A stretch of DNA of 64,000 nt from Aquimonas voraii (lineage in GTDB: Bacteria > Pseudomonadota > Gammaproteobacteria > Xanthomonadales > Xanthomonadaceae), in assembly GCF_900101825.1 (NCBI RefSeq), contig NZ_FNAG01000004.1:1-64000 (forward strand). Direction: 5' to 3'. The notes under the pieces were generated by a model. It searched no databases. It saw nothing but the letters and a program-made list of their open reading frames with translations, and was not told the DNA's origin. Below, one piece after another: positions 28,669-36,370 of the stretch; position 1 is the stretch's first letter; each line of letters starts with the position of its first letter. The translations under genes were made by a program, and so were the position numbers.

Positions 28669-29142
28669 TCAAATCCCTCCCAAAGCATTCAGGTGGACCC
28701 GTCGTGCGGGCCTTCGTGGACCGACGCGTCGCGAAGCGAGGAGGTGGATGGCACAGCGCTGCGGATGAAGCGCAGCCCATCCGATCAATCAGAGTTACGA
28801 GCCCCCCGGCCCAGGTAACGCCTGCCGCCCGATCAAGCGGGCGGGTCGAGTGTAGCGGGAAAGCATGAGAGCGGGGATTGGGGGTGAGGCGGCGCGTTTG
28901 CGCGGCATGCCGCGCGCGCCGCCGAACGCCCGAGCGCAGTGCGCGAGGGCCGGGGCCGTAGGCAGGCGGCGCGTTTGCGCGGCATGCCGCGCGCGCCGTC
29001 GAACGCCCGAGCGCAGTGCGCGAGGGCCGGGGCCGTAGGCAGGCGGCGCGTTTGCGCGGCATGCCGCGCGCGCCGCCGAACGCCCGAGCGCTGTGCGCGA
29101 GGGCCGGGGCCGTAGGCAGGCGGCGCGTTTGCGCGACCTGAA
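28669..29142. other. 474-base intergenic region dominated by a tandem repeat
   Basis: It lies between the hppA start and the end of the NYN gene, both on the minus strand. The hppA-proximal half should contain the hppA promoter; the other half is the 77-bp tandem repeat. Between them TGCCGCCCG/CGGGCGG near 28825 can form a small hairpin. Confidence 0.6.
28888..29135. repeat. 77-bp tandem repeat, three full copies plus a partial
   Basis: Units begin with GGCGGCGCGTTTGCGCG at 28888, 28965, 29042 and 29119, an exact 77-base period. The three full copies differ at only a few positions. Each contains the perfect palindrome GCGCGGCATGCCGCGC and the segment CGAACGCCCGAGCGC. The fourth copy breaks off after 17 bases, eight bases before the stop of the NYN gene. 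Confidence 0.9.
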
Positions 29143-29907
29143 TCAGCCGCCGCGACGTCGCCCGCGCGCGGGCTTGGGTTTGTTTGCGGCGCGACGCACT
29201 TCCACGCGCACGTGGCCGGCAGGCTCCACCGGTGTGCGCTTGATCTCGAAGGCAGCCAGCGATTCGAACAGCTGGCCGAGCTTCTGGTGGCCGTGGCTGC
29301 GCGGGTCGAACTCGGGCTGCAGGCGCCCGATCTGGTTGCCGACCTCACCGAGCTGCGCCCAGCCGTCGTCCTCGGCGGCGGCATCGACGGCCGAACCCAG
29401 CAGCGCGAGCAGGGCAGCATCGCCATCCGCGGGTGCGGTCGCGACGGTGGACTTCGCTTCCTCGCCGCCGAGCAGATCGGTGTAGACGAAGCGGTCGCAG
29501 GCGGCCACGAAGGGCCGCGGGGTCTTGCGCTCGCCGATGCCGATCACGTTCAGCCCACCCTCGCGCAGGCGCTGGGCCAGCCGGGTGAAGTCGCTGTCGC
29601 TGCTGACGATCGCCGCGCCCTGCAGCTGCTGGCCGTGCAGCAGGTCCATGGCGTCGATGATCATTGCGCTGTCGGTCGCATTCTTGCCGCTGGTGTAGCG
29701 GAACTGCTGGATCGGCTGGATGGAATGTTCCAGCAGGGTCTCTTTCCAGCGCCCGAGATTGGGCGTGGTCCAGTCGCCGTAGGCGCGCTTGATCCCTGCC
29801 ACGCCGTACTTGGCGACCTCGGCCAGCATGCCGGCCACCAGCGAAGCCTGGGCGTTGTCGGCGTCGATCAGCACGGCGTAGCGGGGGGCGTCGGCACGGT
29901 TGCTCAT
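29143..29907 (-). CDS. NYN (PIN-like) domain protein with LOTUS/OST-HTH-like C-terminus
   Basis: A 254-residue protein. The N-terminal NYN domain shows the acidic set expected of this RNase-like fold: VLIDADNAQ (residues about 12-20), SGKNATDSAMIIDAMDLL (about 75-92) and IVSSDSDFTRLAQRLRE (about 99-115). The C-terminal half (DGWAQLGEVGNQIGRL, HGHQKLGQLFESLAAFEI) resembles an OST-HTH/LOTUS RNA-binding domain, followed by a basic tail (KPKPARGRRRGG). Together they suggest an RNA-processing enzyme. An array of hairpins lies 240-490 bases upstream in the same orientation and could be part of its 5' region. Confidence 0.85.
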   Translation of the reverse strand: MSNRADAPRYAVLIDADNAQASLVAGMLAEVAKYGVAGIKRAYGDWTTPNLGRWKETLLEHSIQPIQQFRYTSGKNATDSAMIIDAMDLLHGQQLQGAAIVSSDSDFTRLAQRLREGGLNVIGIGERKTPRPFVAACDRFVYTDLLGGEEAKSTVATAPADGDAALLALLGSAVDAAAEDDGWAQLGEVGNQIGRLQPEFDPRSHGHQKLGQLFESLAAFEIKRTPVEPAGHVRVEVRRAANKPKPARGRRRGG

Positions 29908-30632
29908 GGCGTCTCGGGGTTGTGGCTGTCGTGAGCGACAGCATGCCGAAGACCCTTGCGGTTTGTCGCGCCACGCCGCACGAGACATCCATCGCTCGGC
30001 CTTTCGACCCGCTGCGCCGTCCAACTTGCGCAGCTTGGATCTTCAGCCCACGCCTGCACTGCTGGGCTTCCGCGTTCCGAGGTCGTTCGTCGCCGGAAGA
30101 AAACAAGATCAAGAGCTTTCGGTCGGCCCTGCGGCCCGCCCGAGTCACTTCTCTTTGCTTGGCCAAAGAGAAGTAACCAAGAGAAAGGCCACCCCTAGTC
30201 CGCGCCCTTGGTGCATCCATGCACCAAGGGTTCGCATGAGGCAGCCGGGGATTTCGGACAGGCCATCCCTGGCCTGTCGAAATCCTCGCCGGCATCCCTG
30301 CCGGCGACCCTGCGGGCTTATCGGCCACCTCACGCCGCTCCCCAGGGGCCCCGAGGAGAGCGCGGGCTCCTGCCCGCCAAAGCCACAGCCGGCTGTCGCG
30401 CGGCATAAGGCCCGATCTCGGATCTCAGCGGCGCATGCGAGCCACTGCGCCACCAGCCTCGGCATGCCCTGGGGCGCGGCGGTGCAGGATGCTCAGAGCT
30501 CGCTTCGCGCCAAGCATCAGGTCATGCTTTATGCACCGAGTTCGATCCACCAGATATGGCTCAAGCGAGATGCGCGTGGATGGCTATGGCGACTTGAATA
30601 GGTGTTTCCCTTGGCCTCGCGGGAGCACGGCG
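29908..30632. other. 725-base intergenic region with hairpin array
   Basis: It separates the divergent NYN gene and the small secreted protein gene at 30633. Long open frames crossing it have no start signals and their products are arginine/proline-rich, so I treat it as non-coding. It carries at least six hairpins in about 250 bases (see the next entry). The composition suggests an interspersed repeat element, but no second copy is in this window. Confidence 0.55.
30147..30396 (-). ncRNA. candidate GGA-loop hairpin array (CsrA/RsmA-decoy-like)
   Basis: Consecutive perfect or near-perfect stems: 30147-30174 (11 bp), 30205-30230 (11 bp), 30249-30285 (16 bp, one bulge), 30287-30306 (8 bp), 30362-30377 (6 bp), and the palindrome ACAGCCGGCTGT at 30385-30396. 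On the minus strand four of them have tetranucleotide loops TGGA, GGGA, GGGA and AGGA. Three of these read CATGGATG or CAGGGATG, matching the CsrA/RsmA binding consensus core CANGGATG presented in a loop. Multiple such loops are the hallmark of CsrB/RsmX-type decoy RNAs. No convincing promoter or terminator is visible, so transcription is not shown. It could instead be a repeat element or a 5' leader of the NYN gene. Confidence 0.45.
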
Positions 30633-31055
30633 ATGAGATGGTCCCTGCTGATGACGCTTTCCTTTGCCACTGCGGCACTCGCGACAACGCCAACGTCGGC
30701 CGAGCTGACGGGGGTGTATCTGAAGCATTCCACGGGCGCGATGTGGGATCCGGGGGTGCAACTCGTGCTCACCAGCAGCGGTCGAGGCATGCACGTGATT
30801 CTTAGGTGCGGCAAAGGCGACCTGTCGGGCGTTCCTGAAGTGTTGGCTGCGAAGGTGACGCGCGGAGAGGTCTCCTTCTCGCTGCCTGAGGGTGGAGACT
30901 CGCGTTGTCCCGCAGGCGACTACGAAGGCCGTCTTCGTGTGGTCGACGGGGTTGCGACGTCGCTGATTCTCCGCATGCCTTCGGTCGCTACAGCGCTGGA
31001 TCTGCAGCGCGAGTCAGGGTTCGCCCCCGCCGGCTCCTTCTACCCGTACGAGTAG
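30633..31055 (+). CDS. hypothetical secreted protein
   Basis: A 140-residue protein. The start at 30633 has GGGAG eleven bases upstream and gives a signal peptide (LLMTLSFATAALATT); upstream in-frame starts would add non-coding-like sequence. The mature part (TGVYLKHSTGAMWDPGVQLV, ILRCGKGDLSG, CPAGDYEGRLRVVDGVATSL) looks like a small beta-barrel or lipocalin-like domain with two Cys. It ends FYPYE. Not recognised. A bidirectional terminator follows. Confidence 0.6.
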   Translation: MRWSLLMTLSFATAALATTPTSAELTGVYLKHSTGAMWDPGVQLVLTSSGRGMHVILRCGKGDLSGVPEVLAAKVTRGEVSFSLPEGGDSRCPAGDYEGRLRVVDGVATSLILRMPSVATALDLQRESGFAPAGSFYPYE

Positions 31056-31134
31056 ACGCGGGCTCGAATCGACGACGTGTCTGCCACGAGCCGGTGTGCC
31101 TGTGCTCCGGATTGCTAGTCCACGCCAGAACGCA

Positions 31135-31160
31135 ACAAAGCCACCCGCAGGTGGCTTTGT
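31135..31160. terminator. bidirectional terminator
   Basis: ACAAAGCCACC and GGTGGCTTTGT form an 11-bp perfect stem with loop CGCA, between convergent genes (secreted protein and lpd). T-rich sequence follows on both strands. Confidence 0.8.
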
Positions 31161-31184
31161 GTGCGCGTTTCGTGGCGAGCCGAG

Positions 31185-32984
31185 CTACTTCTTCGGCAAA
31201 TACAGATCGGTAATCGTCCCCTCATACACCTCCGCCGCCATGCCCACCGATTCACTCAGCGTCGGATGTGGGTGGATGGTGAGGCCGATGTCGCTGGCTT
31301 CGGCGCCCATTTCAATCGCGAGGCCGACTTCGGCGATCAGGTCGCCGGCGTTGGGGCCAACGATGCCGGCGCCGATCACCTTGTGGGTGTCTTCGTCGAA
31401 CAGCAGCTTGGTGAAGCCTTCGATGCGGCCCTGGCCGATGGCGCGGCCCGAGGCCGCGTAGGGGAACTTGCCGACGCCGACCTTGATGCCCTTGGCCTTG
31501 GCTTCGGTCTCGCTGACGCCGACCCAGGCGATTTCCGGGTCGGTGTAGGCCACGCTGGGAATCACGCGGGCGACGAATTCGGTCTTGTGGCCGGCGGCGA
31601 CTTCGGCCGCGACCTTGCCCTCGTGCGTGGCCTTGTGCGCCAGCATCGGCTGGCCGACCAGATCACCGATCGCGAAGATGTGCGGCACATTGGTGCGCAT
31701 CTGCCGGTCGACGGCGATGAAGCCGCGCTCGGATACCGCGACGCCGGCGGCGTCGGCATTGATCTTGCCGCCGTTGGGCGTGCGGCCCACCGAGACCAGC
31801 ACGCGGTCGAACAGCTGGGCCTCGGGCGCCTTGTCGCCCTCGAACGTCACCTTCAGGCCCTGCTTCTCGGCAACCACGCCGCTGACCTTGGTCTTCAGAT
31901 GGATGCCCTTGAAGCGCTTGGCCAGGCGCTGCTGCAGCGGGCGCACCAGGTCCGGATCCGCGCCCGGCATCAGCTGGTCGGCCAGTTCGACCACGGTGAC
32001 TTCCGCGCCCAGCGCCGCATACACGCTGCCCATCTCAAGCCCGATGATGCCGCCGCCGATCACCAGCAGGGACTTCGGAATTTCCTTCAGCTCCAGCGCA
32101 TCGGTGGAGTCCATCACCCGCGGGTCGTCCCAGGGGATGCCCGGCAGCTTCACCGGCTGCGAGCCGGCGGCGATGACGGCGTGCTCGAAGCGCACGATCT
32201 TCGCGCCGTCGGCAGTCTGCACTTCAATCTCATTCGGGCTGATGAAGCGGCCGGTGCCGGTGACCGTGCGCACCTTGCGCTGCTTGGCCATGCCTGCCAG
32301 GCCACCGTTCAGCTGCTTCACCACTTTCGACTTGTAGGCGCGCAGCTTGTCGAGGTCGATCTTGGGCGCGCCGAACGTCACGCCGAAATCTTCGCCATGC
32401 GCCGCTTCGTCGATGACGCGCGCGGCGTGCAGCAGGGCCTTCGACGGAATGCAGCCGACGTTCAAGCAGACGCCGCCGATCTCCGGGTAGCGCTCGATCA
32501 GGATCACATCGAGCCCCAGGTCAGCGCCGCGGAAGGCGGCGGTGTAGCCGCCGGGGCCGGAACCCAGCACCGCGAGCTGGCAGGTGTAGTCGGCGCCGCG
32601 GCCGCTGGCGCTGGCGGCTTTCGGTGCGGGTGCTGCGGCCGCAGGCGCGGGCGCTGCTGCCGCGGCTGGCGTGGGTGCCGCCGCCGGAACTTGGGTCGCT
32701 GCGGGCGCAGACGCTGCGGGCGAAGACTTCGCAGCGCCGGCTTCTTCGACGCGCAGCCTGGCGATCACGCTGCCCTCGCTGACCGCATCGCCGACCTTGA
32801 CCGTGAGCGACACCAGCACGCCGGCGTGCGAACTCGGCACTTCCATCGTGGCCTTGTCGGATTCAAGCGTGACCAGGCCTTGATCCTTGGCGATGCTGTC
32901 GCCGGGCTTGGCCAGCAGTTCGATCACCGGCACGTCGCTGTGGCCGCCGATGTCGGGCACCTTGATCTCGATTTCCGTGCTCAC
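31185..32984 (-). CDS. lpdA: dihydrolipoyl dehydrogenase (E3) with N-terminal lipoyl domain
   Basis: A 599-residue E3 component, which reoxidises dihydrolipoamide with NAD+ for pyruvate or 2-oxoglutarate dehydrogenase. The start is GTG at 32984 with AGGAG six bases upstream. Residues 1-80 are a lipoyl domain with the modified Lys in TLESDKATMEVP. An Ala/Pro-rich flexible linker follows to about 125. The flavoprotein part has LAVLGSGPGGYTAAFRGADL, the redox disulfide GGVCLNVGCIPSKALLH and NAD motif LLVIGGGIIGLEMGSVY. HPHPTLSE near the end carries the catalytic His. No other dehydrogenase subunit gene adjoins it. Confidence 0.95.
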   Translation of the reverse strand: MSTEIEIKVPDIGGHSDVPVIELLAKPGDSIAKDQGLVTLESDKATMEVPSSHAGVLVSLTVKVGDAVSEGSVIARLRVEEAGAAKSSPAASAPAATQVPAAAPTPAAAAAPAPAAAAPAPKAASASGRGADYTCQLAVLGSGPGGYTAAFRGADLGLDVILIERYPEIGGVCLNVGCIPSKALLHAARVIDEAAHGEDFGVTFGAPKIDLDKLRAYKSKVVKQLNGGLAGMAKQRKVRTVTGTGRFISPNEIEVQTADGAKIVRFEHAVIAAGSQPVKLPGIPWDDPRVMDSTDALELKEIPKSLLVIGGGIIGLEMGSVYAALGAEVTVVELADQLMPGADPDLVRPLQQRLAKRFKGIHLKTKVSGVVAEKQGLKVTFEGDKAPEAQLFDRVLVSVGRTPNGGKINADAAGVAVSERGFIAVDRQMRTNVPHIFAIGDLVGQPMLAHKATHEGKVAAEVAAGHKTEFVARVIPSVAYTDPEIAWVGVSETEAKAKGIKVGVGKFPYAASGRAIGQGRIEGFTKLLFDEDTHKVIGAGIVGPNAGDLIAEVGLAIEMGAEASDIGLTIHPHPTLSESVGMAAEVYEGTITDLYLPKK

Positions 32985-33172
32985 GCGCGCTCCTGGATGC
33001 GGTTGACGGCCGGATTGTAGCGGCTGCGCGCTACCCCGCCGCCAGCGTACGGGGTGGTCTGGCAATGGTCGTGGACCGCATCGCCACCGGCATCCATGCC
33101 CTTCGGCGGTGTTGCGCGCGCGGGGCCGCGACTAGGCTGCCGCTTCCTCCACTGCCTGCACGGAGCGCTTCG

Positions 33173-35539
33173 ATGCGCCGACTGCCCCTGCGCCTGAAAG
33201 CCACCTTCGCCCTGTACTGCGCCGCGCTGCTGCTGCCGCTTGCCGGCAGCGCGCAGCCGCTGGACCTCGAAAAGATCATGGACGACCCGGCCTGGATCGG
33301 GCCGCCGGTCGAAAACCCGCACTGGTCGCTGGACGGTCAGGCCGCGCTGTTCCAGCTGAAGCGCGCCGACAGCCCGCTGCGCGATCTGTATCGCGTGGGC
33401 TTCGATGGCAGCTCGGCGTCTAAACTGGCCGATGCCGATCTGGGCGGCGTGGATGCGCCCAATCCGGTGTTCGATGCAGCGGGTGAGCGCGCGCTGTTCC
33501 TGCGCGATGGCGATGTGTTTCTGCGCGAGATCGGCAGTGGCGCTCTGCGCCAGCTGACCCGCAGCGAGGTTGCCGAAGCCGCGCCCGCTTTCATGGCCGA
33601 CGGCCGGGTGATGTACCGCGCCGGCGCCGACTGGATCGTGCACGACCTCGGCACCGGCCTTGCCGGGCCGATCGCGGTGCTCAAGGCCGAGAAGGACCCG
33701 GCCGAGGCGCCGAAGGCCGACGACCTGCGCGACATGCAGCTGCGTCTGATCGGCACGCTGGCGCGCGAGAAGGCCTGGCGCGATGCGCAGGCGGCGCGTG
33801 AGTCCGAACTGCGCCGCGGCCTGTCCACGCGCATCGCGCCGCCGGTCTATCTGGGCGACTCGGTGACGATCGCCGACAGCGCGCTCAGCCCGGATGGCCG
33901 CTGGATGCTGGTGGTCACCCAGCCCAAGGGCAGCGAGCCCGGTCGCGTCGGCAAGATGCCGAAGTACGTCACCGAGAGCGGCTACGAGGAGAGCGAGGAC
34001 GTGCGCGTGCGCGTCGGCCGCAATCCGCCGGCCGGGCAGGCGCTGGTGCTGGTCGATCTGGCCGACGGCAAGACCTACCCGCTGGATCTGAAGGCGCTGC
34101 CGGGCATCGACACCGATCCCCTGGCCGAGCTGCGCGCGGCGGCTGGCAAGGAGGCGCTGAAAGGTTTGCGCCCGGTGCGCGTCAACGCGATGGAGTTCAG
34201 CCGTGACGGCGCGCGCGCCGCGGTGATGCTGCGCGCGGTCGACAACAAGGACCGCTGGATCGCCGAGGTGCAGCGCGAGGGCCGCGCGCTCGAAACCCGG
34301 CACCGCCTCACCGACCCGGGCTGGATCAACTGGAACTTCAACGAGTTCGGCTGGCTGCCCGACAACCGCACGCTCTGGTACCTGTCGGAAGAGGACGGCT
34401 ACAGCCACTTCTACACCCGCCGCGGCGATGCGCGACCCAAGCAGCACACGCGCGGCAGCTGGGAGTTCTCAGATCCCGTCATCAGCCGCGATGGCCGCCA
34501 GGTCTACGCGCTGGCCAACCGGGAATGGCCGGGCAAGTACGACGTGGTGCGGCTTGATCTGGGCCGCGACCGCATCGAGACGCTGACCTCGCTCGGCGGC
34601 GTCAACGGCTTCGTGCTCTCGCCCGACGAGCAGCGGCTGCTGCTGCTGTACTCCGAGCCATACCTGCCGCCGCAGCTCGGCGTAATGGCGGCGAGCGGCG
34701 GTGCAATGCGCGCGCTCACCGACACCCGCAGCGAGGCCTACAAGGCGCAGACCTGGCTTGCACCCGAATTCGTGCAGGTGCCCAGCCGCCACGGTGCAGG
34801 CCATGTGTGGGGCAAGTACTACGGCCCGGCCCGGCTGGAACCGGGCAAGCGCTATCCGATCGTGCTGTTCGTGCACGGTGCCGGCTACCTGCAGAACGTG
34901 CACCTGCGCTGGTCGCAGTACTTCCGCGAGCAGATGTTCCACCAGCTGCTGGTGGAGAACGGCTACATCGTGCTCGACCTCGACTTCCGCGCCTCGGCCG
35001 GCTACGGCCGAGACTGGCGCAATGCGATCTACCGGCAGATGGGTCACCCGGAGCTGGAGGATTACCTCGATGGCATCGAGTGGCTGGTCGAGAACCGCCA
35101 GGGCGATCGCGCCAACGTCGGTGTCTACGGCGGCAGCTACGGCGGCTTCATGGCCTTCATGGCGATGTTCCGCGAACCCGGGGTCTTCCATGCGGGTGCA
35201 GCCCTGCGGCCGGTCACCGACTGGACGCAGTACAACCACCCCTACACCTCGAACATCCTCAACACCCCGGACATCGACCCGGAAGCCTTCCGCAAGAGCT
35301 CACCGATCGAATACGCCGAAGGCCTGCAGGGCCACCTGCTGATCGCCCACGGCATGATCGACGACAACGTGCTCTACCAGGATTCGGTGCGTCTGGCCCA
35401 GCGTCTGATCGAGCTGCGCAAGGACCACTGGGAGCTCGCCAGCTACCCGCTGGAGCGCCACGGCTACGTGCATCCCGAGGCCTGGTTCGACCAGTACCGG
35501 CGCATCTTCAAACTGTTCGAGCGGGTGTTGAAGGACTGA
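33173..35539 (+). CDS. S9 family (prolyl oligopeptidase/DPP IV-like) peptidase
   Basis: A 788-residue exported serine peptidase. The start at 33173 follows CGGAG, and the signal peptide ends LLLPLAGSAQ. Residues about 40-540 form a beta-propeller (DPAWIGPPVENPHWSLDGQ, ALSPDGRWMLVV, PVISRDGRQVYAL). The alpha/beta-hydrolase domain begins near YPIVLFVHGAGYLQNV. The triad is Ser in VGVYGGSYGGFM, Asp in HGMIDDNVLYQD and His in LERHGYVHPE. The family trims peptides, often after proline; here the substrate is unknown. The protein is probably periplasmic. A strong terminator follows. Confidence 0.92.
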   Translation: MRRLPLRLKATFALYCAALLLPLAGSAQPLDLEKIMDDPAWIGPPVENPHWSLDGQAALFQLKRADSPLRDLYRVGFDGSSASKLADADLGGVDAPNPVFDAAGERALFLRDGDVFLREIGSGALRQLTRSEVAEAAPAFMADGRVMYRAGADWIVHDLGTGLAGPIAVLKAEKDPAEAPKADDLRDMQLRLIGTLAREKAWRDAQAARESELRRGLSTRIAPPVYLGDSVTIADSALSPDGRWMLVVTQPKGSEPGRVGKMPKYVTESGYEESEDVRVRVGRNPPAGQALVLVDLADGKTYPLDLKALPGIDTDPLAELRAAAGKEALKGLRPVRVNAMEFSRDGARAAVMLRAVDNKDRWIAEVQREGRALETRHRLTDPGWINWNFNEFGWLPDNRTLWYLSEEDGYSHFYTRRGDARPKQHTRGSWEFSDPVISRDGRQVYALANREWPGKYDVVRLDLGRDRIETLTSLGGVNGFVLSPDEQRLLLLYSEPYLPPQLGVMAASGGAMRALTDTRSEAYKAQTWLAPEFVQVPSRHGAGHVWGKYYGPARLEPGKRYPIVLFVHGAGYLQNVHLRWSQYFREQMFHQLLVENGYIVLDLDFRASAGYGRDWRNAIYRQMGHPELEDYLDGIEWLVENRQGDRANVGVYGGSYGGFMAFMAMFREPGVFHAGAALRPVTDWTQYNHPYTSNILNTPDIDPEAFRKSSPIEYAEGLQGHLLIAHGMIDDNVLYQDSVRLAQRLIELRKDHWELASYPLERHGYVHPEAWFDQYRRIFKLFERVLKD

Positions 35540-35551
35540 GCCTCGCGCAGT

Positions 35552-35587
35552 CGCCCGGCCCCGCACGAATGGCGGCGGGGCCGGGCG
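35552..35587 (+). terminator. terminator of the S9 peptidase gene
   Basis: CGCCCGGCCCCGC and GCGGGGCCGGGCG form a 13-bp perfect stem with a ten-base loop, 13 bases after the stop codon, followed by a moderately T-rich stretch. Confidence 0.8.
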
Positions 35588-35649
35588 TCTCGACGATCGT
35601 TTCTAAAGAGCGATCGGTTCGCCACGACGGTCCGTTCGCCACGATCACC

Positions 35650-35671
35650 CTAGGGTGGGCCCTGGCCCACC
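35650..35671. repeat. GGTGGGCC palindromic repeat, copy D
   Basis: Reads TAGGGTGGGCCCTGGCCCAC then C, with perfect arms, followed by GAAGCTCCACGCTCGCCCCG, which resembles the flank of copies C, F and G. Confidence 0.8.
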
Positions 35672-35825
35672 GAAGCTCCACGCTCGCCCCGGCCCCATCC
35701 CGATCAATCGGGCGAATGCGATGCGCGCCGGGCCAGGGCAACTTGAGGGCGTCTTGCCTCCGTCGAGGTGCATCGAGTGCAGGGTCACTGCGTCTTGAAT
35801 CGCGTACCGAGGCGAGTGTCGAGGG

Positions 35826-35852
35826 CATGGTGGGCCAGCGCCCACCCTATGG
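35826..35852. repeat. GGTGGGCC palindromic repeat, copy E
   Basis: Reads CATGGTGGGCCAGCGCCCAC then CCTATGG, in the opposite orientation to copy D with respect to the CTATG flank. Confidence 0.78.
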
Positions 35853-35960
35853 CGCTGCGTATCTTTTCCGCATGCCAGCGCGTCGGCGCGGTGCTCTGCG
35901 GAGCCCGGGCCGGTCTCCAGCTTCCAACACGTGTCCCGCCTGTCGCGAGGTTCCGGTACA

Positions 35961-36140
35961 TGCGCTGCGCTTATGTGCTCTTCGCGCACATCTGGCTGCC
36001 GCTACGTTTGCTGCAAGGCGTCTCTCGAAACCGAGGGTTGGATACGCTGCGGTGCACGCGCTGCGCATAGGTGCCCTTCGCGCATACCTGGCTGCCGCTA
36101 CTTTTGCTGCAAGGCGTCGCTCGAACTCGTGGGGTGGATA
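35961..36140. repeat. direct repeat of about 83 bases, two copies
   Basis: Copies at about 35961-36043 and 36057-36140 (period 96). Shared blocks are GCGCTGCGC, CTTCGCGCA, TCTGGCTGCCGCTAC (CCTGG in copy 2) and TTTGCTGCAAGGCGTC with CTCGAA after it. They diverge at roughly one base in six. No function is evident. Confidence 0.7.
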
Positions 36141-36314
36141 AGCTCAGCGCATCCACCAGCCGCGAGCCTCGGGTTCCAGCAAGACTCGCACGCGGGCGCT
36201 CTCTCTGGGCCCGAGCGCTCAGGGGCGTGCGGCGCAGCTGACGCGTCGCGCTTCGAACGGACTCCATGCTTCGCGGCGCAGGGTGCAGAGCCCTCACTCC
36301 GGCACCTCCAACGA

Positions 36315-36344
36315 AAAGGCCGGCGGGTTGCCCCGCCGGCCTTT
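36315..36344. terminator. terminator of the S8 protease gene
   Basis: AAAGGCCGGCGGG and CCCGCCGGCCTTT form a 13-bp perfect stem with a four-base loop, 26 bases beyond the stop of the minus-strand protease gene. TTTTCG follows on the minus strand. Confidence 0.85.
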
Positions 36345-36370
36345 CGCTCATCAATCACTCCGTCGAGCTC

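Larger units (their letters stand above)
35540..36370. other. 831-base repeat-rich intergenic region
   Basis: It lies between convergent S9 and S8 protease genes. It contains, in order, the S9 terminator, two GGTGGGCC palindromes (copies D and E), an 83-base direct repeat (35961-36140) and the S8 terminator. I find no supported gene. Confidence 0.65.

Noticed and set aside
28888-29135. CRISPR array
   Set aside because: The repeat is strictly tandem with no spacers, and no cas gene is present.
30060-30430. Coding sequence on either strand
   Set aside because: Frames here are Arg/Pro-rich, lack ribosome binding sites and are explained by the hairpin array.
30435-30632. N-terminal extension of the secreted protein gene at 30633
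   Set aside because: It would remove the signal peptide from the N-terminus and covers arginine-rich, repeat-like sequence.
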